A DNA stretch of 64,000 nucleotides from Pontiella desulfatans. GTDB taxonomy: Bacteria; Verrucomicrobiota; Kiritimatiellia; Kiritimatiellales; Pontiellaceae. The DNA lies in contig NZ_CAAHFG010000003.1 in assembly GCF_900890425.1 (NCBI RefSeq), positions 186,001 to 250,000 of the forward strand, written 5' to 3'. Below the pieces are notes generated by a model. The model was not told the origin of the DNA, made no database searches, and saw nothing but the letters and a program-made list of their open reading frames with translations. This document shows, one piece after another, positions 6,795 to 16,205 of the stretch. Each line of letters opens with the position of its first letter. Position 1 is the stretch's first letter. The translations under genes were made by a program, and so were the position numbers.

Positions 6795-9700
6795 CTAATC
6801 GGTCCAAACGTTGATTTTGTAGAAGGCGGCGCCGTTGGTTTTCTCGACGGCGCAGGAGCTTCCGGGGTAGTTGACGACCGGGTCTATGGCTTGGAATTCA
6901 TTAGTCAGGCTGTCCGACCACAGAACCTGATAGGAGCGGTCGTTGACCGAATCCCAGTGCAGCACGATGGTGTTGCTGGTCATTTCCTGTTGGATGATGC
7001 GGAAGTAGGAGTCGGGGTCGAGCGGATCGGTTCCGGCAATGAATTCATCGCGGTTGTTGAAGATGTCGCTGTCGGAGTTTTCATCGGCCACGGCATTGGT
7101 GACGCCGCCGAAGTTTTCAAGCTCCCAGTCATCGTCCATTCCATCGGAATCATAATCCCCGCCGCTGATCCAGCTTTCATTGGCGCCCATGTCGACGGTT
7201 CCATTGAGGATCCGGGCCCAGCCGTTGAAGTCGCGGTCGGATTCGACATAGCTGTTGCTGCCCGCATTGATGCAGGGGGAAAGGATGCTGAGGTAGTAGC
7301 CGCTGCCGCGGATGAGGAAGTCCGGGGCATGGGCCACAAACAGCGGGGCATTGGTGATGTTGCCGTATGGCCCATGCGTTAGATCGGGGCTGCACGAGTT
7401 TTTAGCTGTGACATATTTTAGATCGATTCCGGCAGTCCAGGCAAAGTTGCTATAGATAATGGAGTTGTAGGCATAGCCGGAATAGCTCCCGCCGCCGGTG
7501 TCGGCGCCGTTTTCCACAAGGGTGCAGTTGCGGAGGGTGGTGTTGTATGTTCCGCCCCCATATTGGGTGGCGAAGTTAAAATGGAAGGTGCAGTTGTGAG
7601 CGGTTCCGTTAAATATCCCGCCGCCGGAGACCGAGGCTCGATTGGTGCTGATATCGCACCGGTCGGCCATGCAGCTGGCGAGTCCGCCGCCGGAGGGGGC
7701 GGCGTTGCTGGTGATGGTGGAAAAGAGGACCGTGCTGTCATAGGCCGCGCCGCCCTGGGTGGTGGCGGTGTTGTTGGAAAGGATGCATCCGTTCAGCGTG
7801 CCGCCGGAGAGCGCTCCGCCATAACCAGCCGTGTTGCCGCTGAGGGTTGAACCGGTCAGCATGCTTTGATACGCCGCACCGCCCTGGGAGGTTGCGGTGT
7901 TGTTGGCCAGCGTGCAGTTTTCGAGCGTCCCTTTGTAGGCTCCGCCGCCGTAATAGGCCGCACAGTTGGAGATGGTGGAGTAGGTGATGCGCGGCGCACC
8001 GTTTTGGCAATAAATCCCGCCGCCGATGTTGTCGCCCGATCCGCCGGTAGCCGTTGCTCCGTTTTGGATGGCGAGGTTTTCGAGCACGCAAGCGCTGTAG
8101 CCGAGCTGGAAGCAGCGGTTGCTGCCGCCGGCATCAATCACGGGGATCGGCAGAGTTCCGACGATCTCATCGTTGTCGCCCTTCAGATGAACGGCTTTGT
8201 TCACGACAATGGGTTCGGTGATATGGTAGGTGCCGGCATCGATCAGCACGCGGCCTCCGTGAATATTCTGGGCATCGACTCCGGCCTGAATGGTTTGCTT
8301 GGCGGTGGCCCAGCTGGTCCCGTCGTTGCTGTCGTTGCCGAAATGTTTCACATGGATATCCGAATCATCGTTACTGACCACTTGCACCGTTTGGGTGCGG
8401 GAGAGGCCCGACGGGTAGGTATCGTTAAAGGCGGTGAGCACCACGTCATAGTTGGCCGAATTTGGTCCGGACCATGAATGAGAGAGCACGCCGGTTGTGT
8501 TTGTGATGCGGGTGCCGTCGCCAAAATCGACGATGGTTTTGGAGACCTGTCCGTTGAACTGAGCCACATAGTTGCCTTCGATATAGATTGCGATCGGCGA
8601 TGGACCGTAAAACGCCATTTCGATGGGGCCGGAAAGGCTGGCGCCGATTTCATCGCAGCCCATGGCGGGCGGCGTATTCCACGTTTCCCCGTCGAGGTCG
8701 GTTCCGGTGGCATAGGCCGCATTACCCGCGCCGATGCAGGGTGAATTTACTGCAATGTGCGAGCCGGAAACCAGCAAAGGATTGTTGGTGATGGACCCAT
8801 CGGTGCCGTGCGGCGCGTCGGGCGAGCAGGTGTTGACGATATAGTTGAGGTTAATGTTTCCGTCGTTGATATCGTTGTTCCCGGTGGTGGCCGTATTGCC
8901 CCAGACGATGCAGTTTTTGGTCTGCCCGTATACCCCGCCCGCATCGCTGGCCGAGTTGCCGGTGACGGTGCAGTTGAAAAGTTTGGTGGAGTGGGTGCCG
9001 CCGCCGATGTCGTCGGCAATGTTGCCGCTGATGGCGCAGTTGTAAGCGAAGCCGGCATACATGCCGCCCCCGAGAGTAGCGCGGTTTCCGCTGATGACAC
9101 AACGGGTCGCGGTTCCGTTATGAATGGCGCCGCCAGAGCTTGCTGCTGAATTTTCGATGAAAGAACACCGATTGGCCACGCTATCGCGTATGCCGCCGCC
9201 TCCGTGTACGGCTGTATTTTCGATGAACAGACAATCGTTGGCCGTGCCTTCATTTATGCCGCCTCCGTAGCCGTTGGAATCGTTTCGGGTGAAGGTGCAG
9301 TTATTCGCGATGCCTTTGCTCATGCCGGCCCCATTGCCATAATTGGAACCAGTCGTGTAGATTCTGTTTTTGATGAAGGTGCAGTCGTCGGCCGTTCCGC
9401 CATACATGCCGCCGCCGCTGCCGCTGGCGGTGTTTGCAATGAACTCGCATCGGGTGGCGTGGCTTAAATAGAGTCCTGCACCCGTTGAGGCGGTGTTATT
9501 GGAAAAGACGCAGTCGATGGCCGTGCCGTAGCACATGCCGCCGGCTGTGCCCGCGTGATTGTCAGAAAGGATGCAGTTGGAAAGTATGGGGGAGCGGGTG
9601 TAGTCGCAAAAGACGGCGCCGCCGGTCCAGGTGAAATCGGCGTTGCGGATGGTTAAGCCGGTGATGATGCTGTGGTTGTCGCCGATCTCCATGGCGCGGG

Positions 9701-12700
9701 AGTGCTGGTAGTCGGGAAGGCTCCCCGCATCAATAATGGTGGTCGCGGCTCCGTTCTGGCTGAGTAGCTGAATGTCCTTGTCGATCTTGATGGTGGCGGC
9801 GAGCGTATAGGTTCCGTCGGCCAGCAGAACGCGTCCGCCCGGAAATTCCTGTTCGTCGATGGCGGCCTGGATGGTTTTCTTGGCCGTGCCCCATGAGTGT
9901 CCGTTGTTTTCATCGGAGCCGTTCGGCGAAACATAGATGGTGCTGAAATCCGCCGCGAACACGGTGATGGTTTTTGTGACGGAGTAGCCGGCAGGATGGT
10001 CGGCGTTGTAGGCCGTGATGACCATGTCGTAGGTTCCCGGAGCGTTCCAGGTATGCCAAATGGGGATGATGCCGGTTCGTATTGCGGTTTCTCCGTCGCC
10101 GAAATCGATGGTGTCGCCGGAGAGCGCGCCTTGTATATCCACCGTGAAGAAGGTCTTGAACCCCGCCGGCAGGTCGGAGGGGCCGTCGATGGTGATGGTC
10201 AGGTCGCCGATCGGCGCATCGGCCGGTTCGTCGCAGCCCATGGCGGGGATGCTGCGCCAGTGTTCGCCGTCGATATCCAGCGTATCGCGGGGAATGGTCC
10301 CCGAACCGGCGCAGGGCGAGGTCAATGCAATATGGGAGGCCGAAACGAGCTGCGGGTTGTTGGTGATGTTGCCGTTTGATCCGTGGGTCAGCTCGGCGGA
10401 ACAGGAGGTGTTGGCGGTGGTTGAAAACAGATCATTCGCCGACTCCAGCGCGGTGTTGTGCCAGATGATGCAATGGTCTGCCGTGCCGCCATACATGCCG
10501 CCACCCGAAGTGCCGGCCTGATTGGCGGTGATGGTGCAGTGCGTGGCTTTGGTACCATAGGTGCCGCCGCCGCCCTGATACGCTTTGTTTTGGTTGAACA
10601 CGCAATTATTCGCCGTTCCGTTATACATGCCGCCGCCGAGGGTGGTGGAAAGGTTCTGAATAAACTGGCAGTCATTGGCGATGGTATCTCGTGCGCCGCC
10701 GCCAATGGGACCTTCGTTTTCCTTAAAGATGCAGCGGTTGGCTATGCCGCCTTGCATCCCGCCCGCGCCATTATTAACCGTCGTGTTATCCAGAAACAGG
10801 CAGTCGTTGGCGCTGCCGCTTTGCATGCCCCCCGGGCCATTGGAGGCGGTGTTCTTGGAAAAGGTGCAGTTATTGGCCGTTCCGCGCCACATCACCCCGC
10901 CTCCGTATCCGCCGCTGTTGTTTTCGGTGATGATGCAGTTGGAGACGACCGGATTGATGCCGGAGCAATAGATGGCCCCGCCGCCCGACGTTCCATGAAC
11001 GGAATAACCGCCCGCTTTTTTAATGGTGAAACCTTCCACGAGGCAATTCCGATTATTCAGGTAGAGGCATTGATGTTGGGTGTCGCCTTGAATGGTGGTG
11101 AGGGTTGCGCCGTTGACGCTTTGGATGCGTATGTCTTTTTCCACGATGATTTCGGCCGTGACCGAATAGGTGCCGTTCGAGACGAGCACGAGCCCTCCCG
11201 CATAATCCTGCACATCGACACCGGCCTGGATGGTTTTCTTGGCGGTTGCCCAGCTTTCGCCGTCATTGCTGTCGTTGCCGTCCGCATCGGAAACATAGAT
11301 GGTGGTGGTCAGATCCCTGCGCACAAAAACCGTGTTGGTCGTGGAGATGCCGCCGGGGTAGGAATCGTTATAGCCGGTCAGAACGACATGATAGTTTCCG
11401 TAGGTCCAGGCATGCGAATGAGTGAGTGTGGTTGCATTGGTGACGGCGGCACTGCCGTCGCCGAAATCAAGCACGGTTCGGGTGACGGCCCCTTCAACAT
11501 AGGCCGTAAAGAAAATCGGCTGCCCTTCGGCAATTCTCTCCGGCAGATCGTTGCGGCAAATGATCGCGCCCTCTACAGCCCCGGGGATGATCTCGTCGCA
11601 ACCGATGGCTGGAGCCGCCAGCCACTCTTCACCGTCGATATCCGTTCCCACGGCGTAGGCGGCGTTGCCCGCACCGAGACAGGGCGAGGTGGCGGCAAGG
11701 TGTGAGATGGAAAGCAGCTGGGGATTGTTCGTGATGCTGCCGTTGGCGGTGTAGTCCGGCAGGCAGCAGGATTGGATTGTCGTGTTGTATGTCGTTGCGC
11801 TGTTGTCGGTGGCGGTGTTGTTCCAGAGGATGGAGTTGTAGGCCTGGCCATAGGCCATTCCACCGCCGACGCTGGCCGTGTTTTCGGTGATGGTGCAGTG
11901 GGTGGCGGTCGACAAGTAAAGCCCGCCGCCATAGCCGCCTGCACGGTTTCCACTAATTGCGCAGCCGATCGCCGTTGACGAACACAATCCGCCGCCGCTT
12001 CCGGCCGCAACGTTGCCCACAAACAGACAGTTGGTGGCCGTGCCATAATAAAGCCCGCCGCCCTCTCCGGAAGAGGTGTTGTTTTGGAAGGTGCAATCCG
12101 TGGCCGCAACCTGGTAGCCGCCCCCCCCCTGGTAGGCCTCGTTGTCTACAAAGGAGCAGCCGGTTGCAACCGTTTTATTGGCGCCGCCGCCATAGTAGGC
12201 GCCGGTGTTGTTTCGAAAAATGCAGTCCGAGGCGCGCCCGTTAACCATGCCGGTGCCGTCCGTGTCTTCAACGATGCAACTATACACTGCAGGCTGGGAG
12301 CCGCTGCATCGAATGCCCGCCGTTTTTGCGTTGCGGATCGTGAAGGCATGCAGCCGGGTGTCGGTATTGCCCAGATTGAAGCAGGTGTGCAGACCCTGCC
12401 CATCGAAAACCACATGTTCGGGTTCCGGTTGGAGAAAGCTGCGGATTTCCAGGTTGTTGGTGATCACGATGGAGGAGGCCAGCGAATAGGTTCCGGGCAT
12501 CACAAAGATGACATCCCCATCCTGGGCGTAGGGCAATACCTGTTGAAGCGTGTGGGCCGCCTCGTTCCAGCCGTTGGTATAGGGTGGGTTCTGGACTGGA
12601 CTATTCATGTTCACCCAGTAGGTTTCGCTAGCTTGAGTCGAGCAAACTGCACCCAATGCCAATGTAAAGAGACTTCGTTTAATGTTTTGAAACGTCATCA

Positions 12701-12701
12701 T
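6795..12701 (-). CDS. Giant secreted right-handed beta-helix / PKD repeat protein
   Basis: The protein has 1968 residues from the ATG at 12701, which follows an AGGAATT ribosome site; the longer frame to 12839 lacks one. A signal peptide (RSLFTLALGAVCSTQASE) is followed by four similar modules. Each begins with IYVS..G.D.NDG.SWATAKKTIQA (module starts near 11290, 9930 and 8350; the first is divergent). Each continues with many short repeats of the type C.F..N.A..GGGMY.GTA, which stack as a parallel beta-helix as in polymorphic outer-membrane and pectate-lyase folds. The first three modules end with a PKD-like domain (LDFGDGS ... HAWTYGNYHVVLTGYN). The C-terminus has a Ca-binding DSDGMDDDWELENFGG segment and a small beta domain common in PVC exported proteins. 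It is likely an adhesin or polysaccharide-binding surface protein; no catalytic residues were identified. Confidence 0.85.
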   Translation of the reverse strand: MMTFQNIKRSLFTLALGAVCSTQASETYWVNMNSPVQNPPYTNGWNEAAHTLQQVLPYAQDGDVIFVMPGTYSLASSIVITNNLEIRSFLQPEPEHVVFDGQGLHTCFNLGNTDTRLHAFTIRNAKTAGIRCSGSQPAVYSCIVEDTDGTGMVNGRASDCIFRNNTGAYYGGGANKTVATGCSFVDNEAYQGGGGYQVAATDCTFQNNTSSGEGGGLYYGTATNCLFVGNVAAGSGGGLCSSTAIGCAISGNRAGGYGGGLYLSTATHCTITENTASVGGGMAYGQAYNSILWNNTATDNSATTYNTTIQSCCLPDYTANGSITNNPQLLSISHLAATSPCLGAGNAAYAVGTDIDGEEWLAAPAIGCDEIIPGAVEGAIICRNDLPERIAEGQPIFFTAYVEGAVTRTVLDFGDGSAAVTNATTLTHSHAWTYGNYHVVLTGYNDSYPGGISTTNTVFVRRDLTTTIYVSDADGNDSNDGESWATAKKTIQAGVDVQDYAGGLVLVSNGTYSVTAEIIVEKDIRIQSVNGATLTTIQGDTQHQCLYLNNRNCLVEGFTIKKAGGYSVHGTSGGGAIYCSGINPVVSNCIITENNSGGYGGGVMWRGTANNCTFSKNTASNGPGGMQSGSANDCLFLDNTTVNNGAGGMQGGIANRCIFKENEGPIGGGARDTIANDCQFIQNLSTTLGGGMYNGTANNCVFNQNKAYQGGGGTYGTKATHCTITANQAGTSGGGMYGGTADHCIIWHNTALESANDLFSTTANTSCSAELTHGSNGNITNNPQLVSASHIALTSPCAGSGTIPRDTLDIDGEHWRSIPAMGCDEPADAPIGDLTITIDGPSDLPAGFKTFFTVDIQGALSGDTIDFGDGETAIRTGIIPIWHTWNAPGTYDMVITAYNADHPAGYSVTKTITVFAADFSTIYVSPNGSDENNGHSWGTAKKTIQAAIDEQEFPGGRVLLADGTYTLAATIKIDKDIQLLSQNGAATTIIDAGSLPDYQHSRAMEIGDNHSIITGLTIRNADFTWTGGAVFCDYTRSPILSNCILSDNHAGTAGGMCYGTAIDCVFSNNTASTGAGLYLSHATRCEFIANTASGSGGGMYGGTADDCTFIKNRIYTTGSNYGNGAGMSKGIANNCTFTRNDSNGYGGGINEGTANDCLFIENTAVHGGGGIRDSVANRCSFIENSAASSGGAIHNGTATRCVISGNRATLGGGMYAGFAYNCAISGNIADDIGGGTHSTKLFNCTVTGNSASDAGGVYGQTKNCIVWGNTATTGNNDINDGNINLNYIVNTCSPDAPHGTDGSITNNPLLVSGSHIAVNSPCIGAGNAAYATGTDLDGETWNTPPAMGCDEIGASLSGPIEMAFYGPSPIAIYIEGNYVAQFNGQVSKTIVDFGDGTRITNTTGVLSHSWSGPNSANYDVVLTAFNDTYPSGLSRTQTVQVVSNDDSDIHVKHFGNDSNDGTSWATAKQTIQAGVDAQNIHGGRVLIDAGTYHITEPIVVNKAVHLKGDNDEIVGTLPIPVIDAGGSNRCFQLGYSACVLENLAIQNGATATGGSGDNIGGGIYCQNGAPRITYSTISNCAAYYGGGAYKGTLENCTLANNTATSQGGAAYQSMLTGSTLSGNTAGYGGALSGGTLNGCILSNNTATTQGGAAYDSTVLFSTITSNAAPSGGGLASCMADRCDISTNRASVSGGGIFNGTAHNCTFHFNFATQYGGGTYNTTLRNCTLVENGADTGGGSYSGYAYNSIIYSNFAWTAGIDLKYVTAKNSCSPDLTHGPYGNITNAPLFVAHAPDFLIRGSGYYLSILSPCINAGSNSYVESDRDFNGWARILNGTVDMGANESWISGGDYDSDGMDDDWELENFGGVTNAVADENSDSDIFNNRDEFIAGTDPLDPDSYFRIIQQEMTSNTIVLHWDSVNDRSYQVLWSDSLTNEFQAIDPVVNYPGSSCAVEKTNGAAFYKINVWTD

Positions 12702-13008
12702 AATTCCTGTCCGGTTTAATCTCTTGGGTTTGATAGGCGAAATATTTAAAAGATTGTATATGAGTTTAGTGCCCGGAACCCAGTAAAATATGTACCAAGA
12801 TATACGCGTATATGCGCATCGGTAATTATGCATATGCATGCTTGTTTAGATGCCGGTGTCGAAAGTGGCCGCGATCTGGGAAGTCCGCGTCGCCAAGTTG
12901 GCACGCATGAACGGCGATCCGCGAACGCCCTGTTTTGGCGCTCGATCCGCTGAGCAAAAAAAAGCCCCGACAGTCGAACGGCTGTCGGGGCTTTAGGAGG
13001 AGATGGGA
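12702..13008. other. Intergenic region between beta-helix gene and Rid-family gene
   Basis: It holds the AT-rich leader and presumed promoter of the beta-helix gene (about 12720-12850, with an ATGCATATGCAT palindrome near 12828-12840) and the terminator of the Rid-family gene at its right end. No gene is supported here. Confidence 0.6.
12955..12994 (-). terminator. Rho-independent terminator of the Rid-family gene
   Basis: The perfect stem AAAGCCCCGACAG / CTGTCGGGGCTTT (12961-12994) is followed on the minus strand by nine T. It starts 14 bp past the stop codon at 13009. Confidence 0.9.
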
Positions 13009-14175
13009 TCAGTTGGCCTTGACGGCGTCGAGCTCGATCTCAAAGAGGAGGTCGTGCCGACAGACGTCGGCATGCGAAATCGCCACCGGAAGTTCGGGCA
13101 GGTTGTTCTTGGTGCAATATTCGGCGAGCAGGTGCGCTTCGTCGAAGTTTTTGAAGTAGGCGATGGCGCGGGAGGTGTCGCCCCAATCCATGCCGCGGGA
13201 TTTGAGGATTTCGTGAACGACTTCCATGGTCAGCCCGATCTGCTTTTCGCAGTCGTCGAGGTGGACGGTTTTTCCGCCGGGCTCGATGCTGGCGGTGCCG
13301 GAAATGGTTAAGAGCCGCGAGCCGGGTTGGTCAATTTCAACCGCACGTGCAAACGAGCTCTTGTAGTCCAGTGCGGGGCACTGCAAAGGGGAGGGGACGG
13401 CAAACACCTTCACGCCGTCGTGCTTGGGCTTAACGGCCCAAAGCGCGCAAACCATCTCTTCGCCAGCGGCGGAGCCTGCGCCGATGCCGGTGCTGGCCGG
13501 TACCATTTTCTCGAACGTGCCGCGTTCCTTGAAGAACTGGGTCCGGACGACATTGAATTCGTCGTACCACTCGAGCAGGTTGTTCAGGTAGATCCAGGTG
13601 CGGGCGATATCGGTGAAGACCATATCGGCCTGCTTGAGCAGGTTTTCCATTTTTTCGAAGACGGCCCGCGCCTGTTCTTCGCGGCCCAGGGTGAGGTCGT
13701 CGGCACGGATGTCGCCGAGCAGGCAATAGCGCGCGTCTTCGGTGTCGTACCAGTTGCCGACCTTGCGGTCGCCGTCCATGACGGGATGGAGATCGGTGCC
13801 GGAAAGGGCGATGAACTGGGTTCCGGTGATGGTCGAACCCGAGCAGGCATCGCCATGCAGAAGGGTGAGGGGCCAGTCGAGCTGCTTGATGGCGGAGACG
13901 GCCTGCGGATAGAACTGCCGCCCGCCAAACAGGTATTGGAACGCGATTTTTGCACCGCGTTCGGCCATCTCGGCCGAAACCCGGTCAAACACATCGTGCA
14001 TGTTTTCTTCGGTGGTGTTCGCCGTGGTGAAGTAGGCCTTTACGCCATCGTGGGGGAATTCCACGATCTGCATGGTGTCGGTCGGATTGATGATTGATTC
14101 TTCCATATTCAGTGTGTCTTTCATTTGCCCGGTCTTTTGGAAGGGCACTTTTGATGTTCTAGTAGCAGTTAACAT
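13009..14175 (-). CDS. Rid (YjgF/YER057c/UK114) family protein, chorismatase-like
   Basis: The protein has 388 residues from the ATG at 14175, which has GGAG 8 bp upstream. The C-terminal half (about 230-385) reads as a Rid domain: SRLLTISGTASIEPGGKTVHLDD, EKQIGLTMEVVHEILKSRGMDWGD, and the end HADVCRHDLLFEIELDAV. The N-terminal half (about 30-200) also resembles a degenerate Rid-like domain (GTQFIALSGTD, YCLLGDIRADD, KQADMVFTDIARTWIYLNN). SPLQCPALDYKSSFARAV is reminiscent of chorismatases (FkbO/Hyg5/XanB2), which have two Rid-like domains. It could therefore act on chorismate or an enamine-type substrate; this is inference. It is monocistronic with its own terminator. A degraded paralogue lies at 4672. 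Confidence 0.7.
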   Translation of the reverse strand: MLTATRTSKVPFQKTGQMKDTLNMEESIINPTDTMQIVEFPHDGVKAYFTTANTTEENMHDVFDRVSAEMAERGAKIAFQYLFGGRQFYPQAVSAIKQLDWPLTLLHGDACSGSTITGTQFIALSGTDLHPVMDGDRKVGNWYDTEDARYCLLGDIRADDLTLGREEQARAVFEKMENLLKQADMVFTDIARTWIYLNNLLEWYDEFNVVRTQFFKERGTFEKMVPASTGIGAGSAAGEEMVCALWAVKPKHDGVKVFAVPSPLQCPALDYKSSFARAVEIDQPGSRLLTISGTASIEPGGKTVHLDDCEKQIGLTMEVVHEILKSRGMDWGDTSRAIAYFKNFDEAHLLAEYCTKNNLPELPVAISHADVCRHDLLFEIELDAVKAN

Positions 14176-14354
14176 ACCAGACTCCTTTCGTTTTATGCCG
14201 CCTCCCGCAACGGACTTCAACCATGAGACGCTTCGCATATGTGCCGTTGGACAGAAAGAAAACCCAATGTCTGCATTTCCGGGCCGACCGTGTCAGAAGA
14301 GGAGGGGGCCATCCGTCCCCTATTATGGATCAGGTGGATTTGCTTAGGAGGAAG

Positions 14355-16076
14355 ATGAAGATTTTGATGGGTTTGGCTGTGGTTTTATTGGGCGGTGCGG
14401 CGATGGCTGCGGATGTGTTGGTTGAGGTGGAAACCTTTGCCGAAAAGGGGGGGTGGGTGGTGGATCAGCAGTTCACCCATACCATGGGCTCCCCCTATTT
14501 GCTGGCGCATGGCATGGGCAAACCGGTTGCCGATGCCCGGGGAAGAGCGACGTTCCCTGCTGCCGGAACCTACCGGGTCTGGGTGCGCACCCGGAACTGG
14601 GTGCCCGGCGATTGGCCGGCCCCGGGGCGCTTCAAGGTGAAGGTCGGCGACCGCCTGCTTCCCGCCGAATTCGGCACCCGCACGGGCTGGGGATGGCAGG
14701 ACGGCGGAACGGTCGAACTCCCCGGCGGGGACGTGGAGCTTCGTCTGGTGGATCTAACCGGCTTCGAGGGGCGCTGCGATGCCATCCTGTTTTCGACCGA
14801 TCTTGAAACGGCGCCTTCCGATACGCTGGAAAGACCCGGGCCGGAACCCGCCCCGGCCGGTAGGTTTGACGTGGTGGTGGTCGGCGGCGGCATTGCCGGT
14901 TGCGGCGCCGCCCTGGCCGCCGAGCGCCAAGGGCTCAAGGTGGCGCTGATCCACGACCGTCCCCGTTTGGGCGGGAATGCCAGCGACGAAGTGCGGGTGC
15001 ATACCCTCGGGATTCATGGGAAGGGCGAAGCGATTCTTTCCGGGATTGATTCCGAGCATTGGAAAAACGGGTCTGCCGAAGCCATTCAGGACACGGAAAA
15101 AAGGCACCGTACGCTCGATGCCAGCGACGTTAGGCAATTCCTCTGTTGGCGGGCCTACGGTGTGCAAATGAATGGGCACCGCATCAAAAGCGTCGATGCG
15201 CGGCATATTGAAAGCGGAGCGGCACTGCGGTTCGAAGCCCCCGTCTTCATCGATTGCACGGGCGACGGCTGGATTGGTTTCTGGGCCGGCGCCGATTTCC
15301 GCTACGGCCGGGAAAGCCGGAACGAATTTGACGAGGGCTGGGAGAAGCATGGCGACTTGTGGTCGCCCGAAACGCCCGACAACCGGGTGATGGGGGCCTC
15401 GGTGCTCTGGAATTCGCACCGGCTCGAAAAGCCGTCGTCGTTTCCCGAGGTGCCGTGGGCGATGGATGTGGCGAAGGACCATGCCGCCATCAACGGCGAA
15501 TGGCAGTGGGAGTTTTCGCATAACGACCTGCACCAGATCAACGATGCCGAGGAGATCCGCGACCACCTGTTCCGCGCCATCTACGGCTCGTTCAGCAACG
15601 CCAAGAAAAATCCCGAAAACGCCACCGTGGAACTCAAATGGGTGGCGCACATTGCCGGCAAGCGCGAATCGCGCCGCCTGGTGGGCGACTATGTCTACAC
15701 GATGAAGGATGTGACCGAAAAGCGGACGTTCCCCGATACGGTCGTTACGGAAAAGCGCGCCATCGACGTCCACTACCAGGAAAAGCTCAAGGGCAAGCCG
15801 GTGGATTTCCTCTCCGAGGCGCTCTTCCTGCGCAAAGGCGAATACCGTATTCCGTTCCGCTGCCTCTATTCCCGCAACATCGAAAACCTGATGATGGCCG
15901 GGCGCTGCTTCAGCTGTTCGCATGTCGGGCTGGGCGGCCCGCGCGTCATGAACACCACCGGGCAAATGGGCATTGCCACCGGCAACGCCGCCGCGCTCTG
16001 CATCGAGCACAACACCACCCCGCGCGGCGTCTACGAAAACCACCTCGCCGAGCTGCGGCGTCTCTGCGGATACTAG
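14355..16076 (+). CDS. Secreted FAD-dependent oxidoreductase
   Basis: The protein has 573 residues, with the start at 14355 behind TAGGAGG. A signal peptide (MKILMGLAVVLLGGAAMA) leads to a beta-rich domain (about 20-155) resembling carbohydrate-binding modules, with AAGTYRVWVRTRNW. The FAD-binding part starts near residue 173 with VVVVGGGIAGCGAALAAE (GxGxxG). It continues with PRLGGNASDEVRVHTLG, VFIDCTGDGWIGFWAG and NLMMAGRCFSCSHVGLGGPRVMNTTGQMG-like blocks typical of the FAD_oxidored (pfam12831) group. Such proteins are frequent in Planctomycetes, Lentisphaerae and Kiritimatiellota polysaccharide loci, with unknown substrates. It is the first gene of the plus-strand run leading to the sulfatases, and may oxidise a released sugar. 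Confidence 0.85.
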   Translation: MKILMGLAVVLLGGAAMAADVLVEVETFAEKGGWVVDQQFTHTMGSPYLLAHGMGKPVADARGRATFPAAGTYRVWVRTRNWVPGDWPAPGRFKVKVGDRLLPAEFGTRTGWGWQDGGTVELPGGDVELRLVDLTGFEGRCDAILFSTDLETAPSDTLERPGPEPAPAGRFDVVVVGGGIAGCGAALAAERQGLKVALIHDRPRLGGNASDEVRVHTLGIHGKGEAILSGIDSEHWKNGSAEAIQDTEKRHRTLDASDVRQFLCWRAYGVQMNGHRIKSVDARHIESGAALRFEAPVFIDCTGDGWIGFWAGADFRYGRESRNEFDEGWEKHGDLWSPETPDNRVMGASVLWNSHRLEKPSSFPEVPWAMDVAKDHAAINGEWQWEFSHNDLHQINDAEEIRDHLFRAIYGSFSNAKKNPENATVELKWVAHIAGKRESRRLVGDYVYTMKDVTEKRTFPDTVVTEKRAIDVHYQEKLKGKPVDFLSEALFLRKGEYRIPFRCLYSRNIENLMMAGRCFSCSHVGLGGPRVMNTTGQMGIATGNAAALCIEHNTTPRGVYENHLAELRRLCGY

Positions 16077-16205
16077 CCGGTGCTTCGACGGCCGGACCTT
16101 GGAAATTCCGTGCATCGGAAGTGTTGATCTATTCCTGTTGGATCAGCATTATCTCCGCAATATGGAGAAAGAACCTGCAACGGGCAACGAATGGGAGCGA
16201 GTGGG

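Noticed and set aside
7563-12719. Plus-strand Gly/Ala/Val-rich frames opposite the beta-helix gene (for example 10458-11705)
   Set aside because: They mirror the repeated Gly/Thr/Asn codons of the minus-strand gene and show no independent start or domain.
14754-16115. A 453-codon minus-strand frame opposite the FAD oxidoreductase
   Set aside because: It lacks a start signal and any domain; the plus strand has the signal peptide and the GxGxxG motif.
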